Origin: Paludibacteraceae bacterium
GTDB taxonomy: Bacteria; Bacteroidota; Bacteroidia; Bacteroidales; Paludibacteraceae
NCBI GenBank assembly: GCA_024400275.1
Contig: JAKSMY010000045.1
Location: forward strand, 1-16,615
Direction: 5' to 3'
DNA: 16,615 nt
The position numbers were made by a program, and so were the translations under genes. The notes beneath the pieces were generated by a model that saw nothing but the letters and a program-made list of their open reading frames with translations, did no database searches and was not told the origin of the DNA. Positions 11,732 through 16,615 of the stretch are shown in pieces; position 1 is the first letter of the stretch; each line of letters opens with the position of its first letter.

Positions 11732-14700
11732 GTGAAGCATAAAAAACGGCTTATATGGATTATTCCGACCGCTATAATAGGTACGGTCTTTGCCCTTTTG
11801 TTGCTTGTATTAGGGCTGTGCTCCGTGCCGTCTGTTCGGAAGAAAATATTGGACAAAGGTGTAAGCATAGCTGCTGAGAAGACGGGCTATGATATTCAAT
11901 TGGACGATCTCTATATTTCCGTTTTTCACCAGTCGCCGATGTCCTTGTTCCGTGATTCGTTGGTGGTTGAAATAGATGGTTTGTTTATTGGACATGCTTC
12001 GCAAGACACACTAGTGTCTTTTCGTCATTTATCTTTACATGCTTTGCCGTTGGCCTTGGAGTGCAAGCCTTTCTCTATTTATCTGCGCGACACTATTCCA
12101 GTGTATAGTCTAACGTTGGACGATGCCGTTCTGCACACGGATAGTATGATTGATGCTTGTACGGTAGATGCTTCTTTCCGTCATCTGTATCTTACCAGTC
12201 CGGGTATTGTGTTAGATGGAGGTCAGTATCCTTTGCATGATTTACACTTGGCACAAGCCGATGTAGCCGTCACGTTGCATGATACGCCTATAGATTCCAC
12301 GATGGTAGATACAACGGCTCTACAATTGGCATTTGATGTACCGGACGGGCAGTTAGATACTATCCGTTTTCGCTTACAACCGATGGGATTGGATATAGCA
12401 ACCCAATCGCTCCGCACATGCGCTTTAGCAGATGTTGGTGGCGAACTGTATGCGGTATCTCATATCGCTTTAGGAACGTCAAGGATAGGTTTTGGCGATT
12501 TCTCCATACCGATAGATACCTTGTATGGAGATGCTAACGTGAACCTTGCCAATCAACTCATCACTACCGATGGACTACATGTTAGTTGCGATTCATTGGA
12601 TGCCCAAGTGGATGTCAAAAGTACCCGCTTTGATATGGAGACGATGGAGACACGTTTTGCAGCAGACGCCACGATGCAAGGCAATGCGTTGACGGCACGA
12701 GGGATGTACAATATCAACACCGAACAATATGACCTGCAAGCCGACTTGAAACATATTGACCTCTCTCCTTTCCTGTCTAATCCAACGCGCACACTCTTTA
12801 CCGGTTCGCTGAAAGCGCAAGGACAAGGTTTGGACTATAAGTCACGCCAAACACGCAGTCATGTCGTGCTGGATCTTCCAAACTGTATCTACGACAGCAT
12901 AGACGCTTCGGGCATTCAGTTAGATGCCCAATTAGTCAGACACACGCTGTCCGGCGATTTGCACTTACCTGTTTCCTATAAAGATTCTGCCTTTTCCGCA
13001 CAAGTAGAATCGGAGAATCAGTTCCGTATTATAGAATTATTTTCCAAGTACCCACAAGTGGATTATCACACCCATTTGCAACAACTGCAAGCACATATAG
13101 CTGATGAGCAAGTCACGGTTCCGTTTATGGATCTTGATTTCCAAACGGACTCGGCAACGCAATGTCATCTTGTGGCAGATAACTTAGATGTGCATGTTCA
13201 AACGCCCCAACACCTCCTGTCTTTCTTGCAGGCGGTGCCGCCGTTGATGACCACCGTAAGTGATTCCGCTACGATAGGAGGTATTATGTCCTGTACCGAT
13301 TTGACTTTAATCGACACGTTGCGTAATCTTCTTCCCGCACTCACGGCACGTGTCAAAGTCAATCATAATAGTGTGGTGCAACCTTTCTTGGATAAATACG
13401 GCTTGGACATCAATTCCTTAGACCTGTCTCTTTCTTCGGACACTACCGGCACAACATTGCTGACCGATATTTCTATTCCTGCGTTGGAGCCGGAAGACAC
13501 AACGGCACTGCGCCTGCCTACAGCAGATGCTCATATAGAAGTAGTTTGCCAACCTTCTACCACAGATTTGACTATTACTTCTTCCGCAGGCATGACAGAC
13601 GGGCTATTATCTATGCACAACATCTGCACCGACCTCACCCTCAACACGCATATACACCGTCATGAACACGATTTAACGGGTAGTGGTTCTATTTTGTTTG
13701 ACAGTATAAACATTGGAGCGACTGATTTAGGCAATCAAGCCATCACCTTCACTCTTGAGCCTTCGCCCAATTATCACAAAGGGGCATTCAGCGTGCAAGC
13801 CCAATTAGATGATATCTCGTTGGATTTGGTAGATAGTTTATTATCCGTACCTGAATTGGACTTGAACGGTTATCTCCGCACGGCTGTTACTTTAGACGGA
13901 CTGCCATCATCAACAGATGTGTCAGCCCAAGTGCTGCCGATAGAGGTAAAAGCCAAATATCAGCCCCTTGAAGCAGAACTGTCGTTAGGCGAGATACCTA
14001 TCACAATGGAGCATAACCAAATACATCTGAATGGCTTGCCCATCTATGGCGTAGATAGCTCATACCTCGCTTTGTATGGCGGATTTGACTTGGATTCACT
14101 GGCTGTGGATATAACGTTTGAATCGGATAGTTTTGCCCCTCTGCGTCTGCTACAAGGCGGTCCGCTACTTATCTATGGAGATTTTGCCACTGCTCTTCGC
14201 GGACGTGTATCCGGACCGGTTGACCATCTTGCCACACAAGCCGATGTCACCATTCTGCCAATCACGAATCTGACGTATCCTATCGATGCGAAAAACTTGG
14301 CACAGGTCAACCCACAAGGTACGGTTCGTATCACCTATGCCGACAGTCTGCAATTAGGAGGCGAAATAGTGATTAACGACGGTTTGGTCAAGTACTCACC
14401 CAAAGCCTATCCGATGATGCCTTTCCGTGTGGACTCCGGCAGTTATATACGTTTTAATGGACCTGTCGGTGCAACAGAAATGGCAGTATCAGCCTCTCAA
14501 CAAATCAAAGCCAGCGTACAAACTGCCAATGAGGATTCACGGCGAGTCGAATTTAACACCGGCGTTAGTATTCATGGACAACTGGATTCGATAGGTATTC
14601 ACTCCATTGATTTCTTTTTGGAAGCCCCCAAAGATGAACGTATTACACAGGAGTTAAACACTGTCTCTGTCGAGGATCGTGAGGGATTAGCAGCCACTTT

Positions 14701-16438
14701 GTTGGCCACCGGTATGTATGTCGGTGAAAGCAATGTGGCAACACAACAAAGTGGTTATGCGTTGTCCAGTATTGTCAATAGCAAGATTAACGCCGCTATG
14801 GCTAATTCCAAAGCCGGAAAGGTGGTGGATATAGACATCAGTTCCGGAGAAAAAATGCATAATAATAATGTCAAAAGTCAAGACTTGGGACTGACTATCA
14901 GCAAATCGTTCCTGCAAGATAAACTTAAAATCACGGTAGGCACTTCCTTGTCCGACAATCCGCAAGTAAACAAAACCTACGGACTGCTGAATAATATCAG
15001 TGCCGATTATAAACTGACACCTAAGGGTGGGGTATTGCTTCATCTCTTTTCTAAACGTGATTTTGATAATGTATTAGAAGGCGAGTTATACAAGTCCGGC
15101 ATAGGTATTCGCGCCACAAAAGATTGGAAAAAACTCCGCCGAGACTCACTCGCCTATACGTATAGTCTGACAGGCGATTGCGATGTCGTCTATCGCAGCA
15201 ATAACTCTATCGGACCGGACGCAAATATCATATTTGCTATTCGTAACCTCTGGGGAAACGGCGAAACATTTTCTATACGTTATAAATGTGCTTATTATTG
15301 GTCATTACGCAAACGTTTTTCGGGAGATCCTACAAACAAAAATACATATAAACTGGGAGCCGATATGGCACTTACTTTCCCGTATTTGCATTGGTTAGGA
15401 GACCATAATCCGGAGGGGAACACACGGTATCTGTTCGGCTACCAATACGAGAATATAGCCGGCGGCTATTCCGTACATAAATACTATGCGTCGTTCTCTT
15501 ATCTCATTCGCTCCGGACAATTCATCACACACTCGTTCACTCCGTTCTCTCTTTCCGTTATACAGATGAAAGCCTCTGATGCCAATTTGACGGATAAGGC
15601 TGCCGACTATCCACAACTTATAGCGGTGCTTGCCGGAGACGAGTTTGTGCCTTCTATCGAATATAGTTTGGTTTACGATAATTACCGCACCAAACGTGCC
15701 GTTAATACGTTCTTTGACTGGGACATTAAGGAATCCGGTAATATCATCAATGGTCTTTTCTGTGCTTTTGGACATGATTGGAATAAAAAAGATAAAAAGA
15801 TTGGGGCAGTCATTTTCAATCAGTTCGTCAAAACCAGTCTTGAACTGCGTAATAAGTTCAATCTAACGCCAAAAATATGTTTCGCCACACGGCTATATGC
15901 GGGAGCTGTTATTCCAATTGGCAATTCCGAATTTGCTCCTTTATCTGAAAAATACTACACCGGTGGTCCGAATAGTTTGCGTGCAGCTTCCCCGTACGCA
16001 TACGGACCCGGCAATTTTTATAGTCCTAAATATAACCAATCGTTTTTCCATGCTGGTGATATACGCCTCGAAGCCAATGTCGAATTCCGTTTCCCTATTG
16101 TGTGGAAACTATACGGTGCTGTCTTTGCCGATGTGGGAAACGTTTGGAATTGGGAAGACACATGGAAAGTAGCAGAGCGAACAGGTCAGACTGATTTGGT
16201 TAAAAAATTCGAGATTAGAGACGATTTAAAAGACGGTATCCGTGTTGAGACCTTGGGCAAGCAGTTAGCGCTCGGAACGGGATTTGGTTTACGTTTAGAC
16301 ATTGAGTCTATTGTTATCCGTTTAGATTTAGGAGTAGCCATTCATGCTCCTTACGCCACCGGTAAATCCACTTATTATAATATCCCCGATACCAAGGACG
16401 GCTTCCGCTTCAATTTCGGCATCGGTTATCCTTTCTGA
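11732..16438 (+). CDS. TamB domain fused to a TamL/BamA-like outer-membrane barrel
   Basis: A 1568-residue envelope protein. Residues 6-28 are one hydrophobic helix after MKHKKR, an inner-membrane anchor. A long beta-rich AsmA/TamB-like region follows, ending in a TamB C-terminal (DUF490) domain at about 815-1137 (REGLAATLLATGMY; LGLTISKSFLQDKLKITVG; NVLEGELYKSGIGIR). From about 1141 the chain continues as a BamA/TamL-type barrel (FAIRNLWGNGETFSIR; LTFPYLHWLGD; YYTGGPNSLRAASPYAYGPG; DIRLEANVEFRFPIVWKLYGAVFADVGNVW; LALGTGFGLRLDIESIVIRLDLG), closing with a terminal Phe. TAM normally uses separate TamB and TamA/TamL proteins to insert outer-membrane proteins and move lipids; here no POTRA domains or lipoprotein signal are present. 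The start is GTG, fixed by an in-frame TAA at 11720-11722. The domain calls are by pattern recognition. Confidence 0.88.
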   Translation: MKHKKRLIWIIPTAIIGTVFALLLLVLGLCSVPSVRKKILDKGVSIAAEKTGYDIQLDDLYISVFHQSPMSLFRDSLVVEIDGLFIGHASQDTLVSFRHLSLHALPLALECKPFSIYLRDTIPVYSLTLDDAVLHTDSMIDACTVDASFRHLYLTSPGIVLDGGQYPLHDLHLAQADVAVTLHDTPIDSTMVDTTALQLAFDVPDGQLDTIRFRLQPMGLDIATQSLRTCALADVGGELYAVSHIALGTSRIGFGDFSIPIDTLYGDANVNLANQLITTDGLHVSCDSLDAQVDVKSTRFDMETMETRFAADATMQGNALTARGMYNINTEQYDLQADLKHIDLSPFLSNPTRTLFTGSLKAQGQGLDYKSRQTRSHVVLDLPNCIYDSIDASGIQLDAQLVRHTLSGDLHLPVSYKDSAFSAQVESENQFRIIELFSKYPQVDYHTHLQQLQAHIADEQVTVPFMDLDFQTDSATQCHLVADNLDVHVQTPQHLLSFLQAVPPLMTTVSDSATIGGIMSCTDLTLIDTLRNLLPALTARVKVNHNSVVQPFLDKYGLDINSLDLSLSSDTTGTTLLTDISIPALEPEDTTALRLPTADAHIEVVCQPSTTDLTITSSAGMTDGLLSMHNICTDLTLNTHIHRHEHDLTGSGSILFDSINIGATDLGNQAITFTLEPSPNYHKGAFSVQAQLDDISLDLVDSLLSVPELDLNGYLRTAVTLDGLPSSTDVSAQVLPIEVKAKYQPLEAELSLGEIPITMEHNQIHLNGLPIYGVDSSYLALYGGFDLDSLAVDITFESDSFAPLRLLQGGPLLIYGDFATALRGRVSGPVDHLATQADVTILPITNLTYPIDAKNLAQVNPQGTVRITYADSLQLGGEIVINDGLVKYSPKAYPMMPFRVDSGSYIRFNGPVGATEMAVSASQQIKASVQTANEDSRRVEFNTGVSIHGQLDSIGIHSIDFFLEAPKDERITQELNTVSVEDREGLAATLLATGMYVGESNVATQQSGYALSSIVNSKINAAMANSKAGKVVDIDISSGEKMHNNNVKSQDLGLTISKSFLQDKLKITVGTSLSDNPQVNKTYGLLNNISADYKLTPKGGVLLHLFSKRDFDNVLEGELYKSGIGIRATKDWKKLRRDSLAYTYSLTGDCDVVYRSNNSIGPDANIIFAIRNLWGNGETFSIRYKCAYYWSLRKRFSGDPTNKNTYKLGADMALTFPYLHWLGDHNPEGNTRYLFGYQYENIAGGYSVHKYYASFSYLIRSGQFITHSFTPFSLSVIQMKASDANLTDKAADYPQLIAVLAGDEFVPSIEYSLVYDNYRTKRAVNTFFDWDIKESGNIINGLFCAFGHDWNKKDKKIGAVIFNQFVKTSLELRNKFNLTPKICFATRLYAGAVIPIGNSEFAPLSEKYYTGGPNSLRAASPYAYGPGNFYSPKYNQSFFHAGDIRLEANVEFRFPIVWKLYGAVFADVGNVWNWEDTWKVAERTGQTDLVKKFEIRDDLKDGIRVETLGKQLALGTGFGLRLDIESIVIRLDLGVAIHAPYATGKSTYYNIPDTKDGFRFNFGIGYPF

Positions 16439-16615
16439 TAGTATGAATTGTATGTCAGCAATGTCAGCATTTTTCAATTAGTTGATTAAGGTATATATCC
16501 CGTCTGATTTCCTTCATATATATTCACTTACTGAAAATTTTTGCAAAAATATGACTTTTTTTTATTGTTGTCCGGTAAAAGTTGAAGATTTAAGATAGTT
16601 ACAAAAAAATCGGGC
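16439..16615. other. Non-coding tail after the TamB fusion
   Basis: These 177 bases contain two adjacent copies of a 9-bp unit (tgtcagcaa and tgtcagcat, 16453-16470), AT-rich sequence, and a possible promoter (16540-16570). No clear terminator hairpin follows the fusion gene. The window ends before any new start codon that I can support. Confidence 0.5.
16540..16570 (+). promoter_or_regulatory. Possible Bacteroidetes promoter for a gene beyond the window
   Basis: TTTG (16540-16543), a 19-bp spacer and TATTGTTG (16563-16570), which differs from TAnnTTTG at one position. Transcription would start near 16576 and run off the right edge. Confidence 0.4.

Noticed and set aside
11801..11815. Lipoprotein signal in the TamB fusion (LGLC near residue 29)
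   Set aside because: The residue before the cysteine is Leu, not the Gly, Ala or Ser a lipobox needs, and the hydrophobic helix fits a normal TamB anchor.

Overview
The window (about 16.6 kb) looks like chromosome from a member of the Bacteroidetes, most likely an uncultured, host-associated Bacteroidales. The support is: Bacteroidetes-type promoters (TTTG, 20-bp spacer, TATCTTTG) ahead of rimP and of the HTH regulator gene; A-rich leaders without Shine-Dalgarno sequences; a BspA-like leucine-rich-repeat surface protein; and a TamB protein whose C-terminus is of the TamL/BamA barrel type used in this phylum. All convincing genes are on the + strand.

Layout. (1) 39-1114: a secreted BspA-type LRR protein gene split by a one-base deletion. 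(2) 1115-1603: a non-coding stretch made largely of short tandem arrays (9-, 7- and 11-bp units), a strong hairpin and a sigma-54-like -24/-12 element. (3) 1604-2370: a small unusual rubredoxin gene and a ferritin gene, probably an iron storage and redox unit, with a long inverted repeat between them. (4) 2424-8360: a promoter and leader hairpin followed by rimP, nusA, infB and a beta-CASP metallo-beta-lactamase RNase, tightly packed as one transcription, translation and RNA-processing operon ending in a hairpin. (5) 8361-9291: an AT-rich regulatory region with TGTGA/TCACA palindromes upstream of a small XRE-family regulator. (6) 9404-11080: ettA, an ABC-F translation factor, preceded by 23-bp and 7-bp repeats. 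(7) 11235-11678: an unrecognised basic 147-aa protein behind five 11-bp repeats. (8) 11732-16438: a 1568-aa protein that joins an inner-membrane-anchored TamB domain to a BamA/TamL-like outer-membrane beta-barrel in one chain. (9) 16439-16615: a non-coding tail with a possible promoter for a gene beyond the edge.

Two things stand out. The first is the TamB-barrel fusion, which appears to join in one polypeptide two partners that are normally separate, with no POTRA or lipoprotein part. The second is the set of short tandem arrays with recurring unit lengths but unrelated sequences. Seven-bp arrays sit directly before the start codons of ferritin, infB and ettA and contain no G. Eleven-bp arrays lie in longer upstream regions. 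A 9-bp unit occurs both in intergenic DNA and, in frame, inside the IF2 linker.
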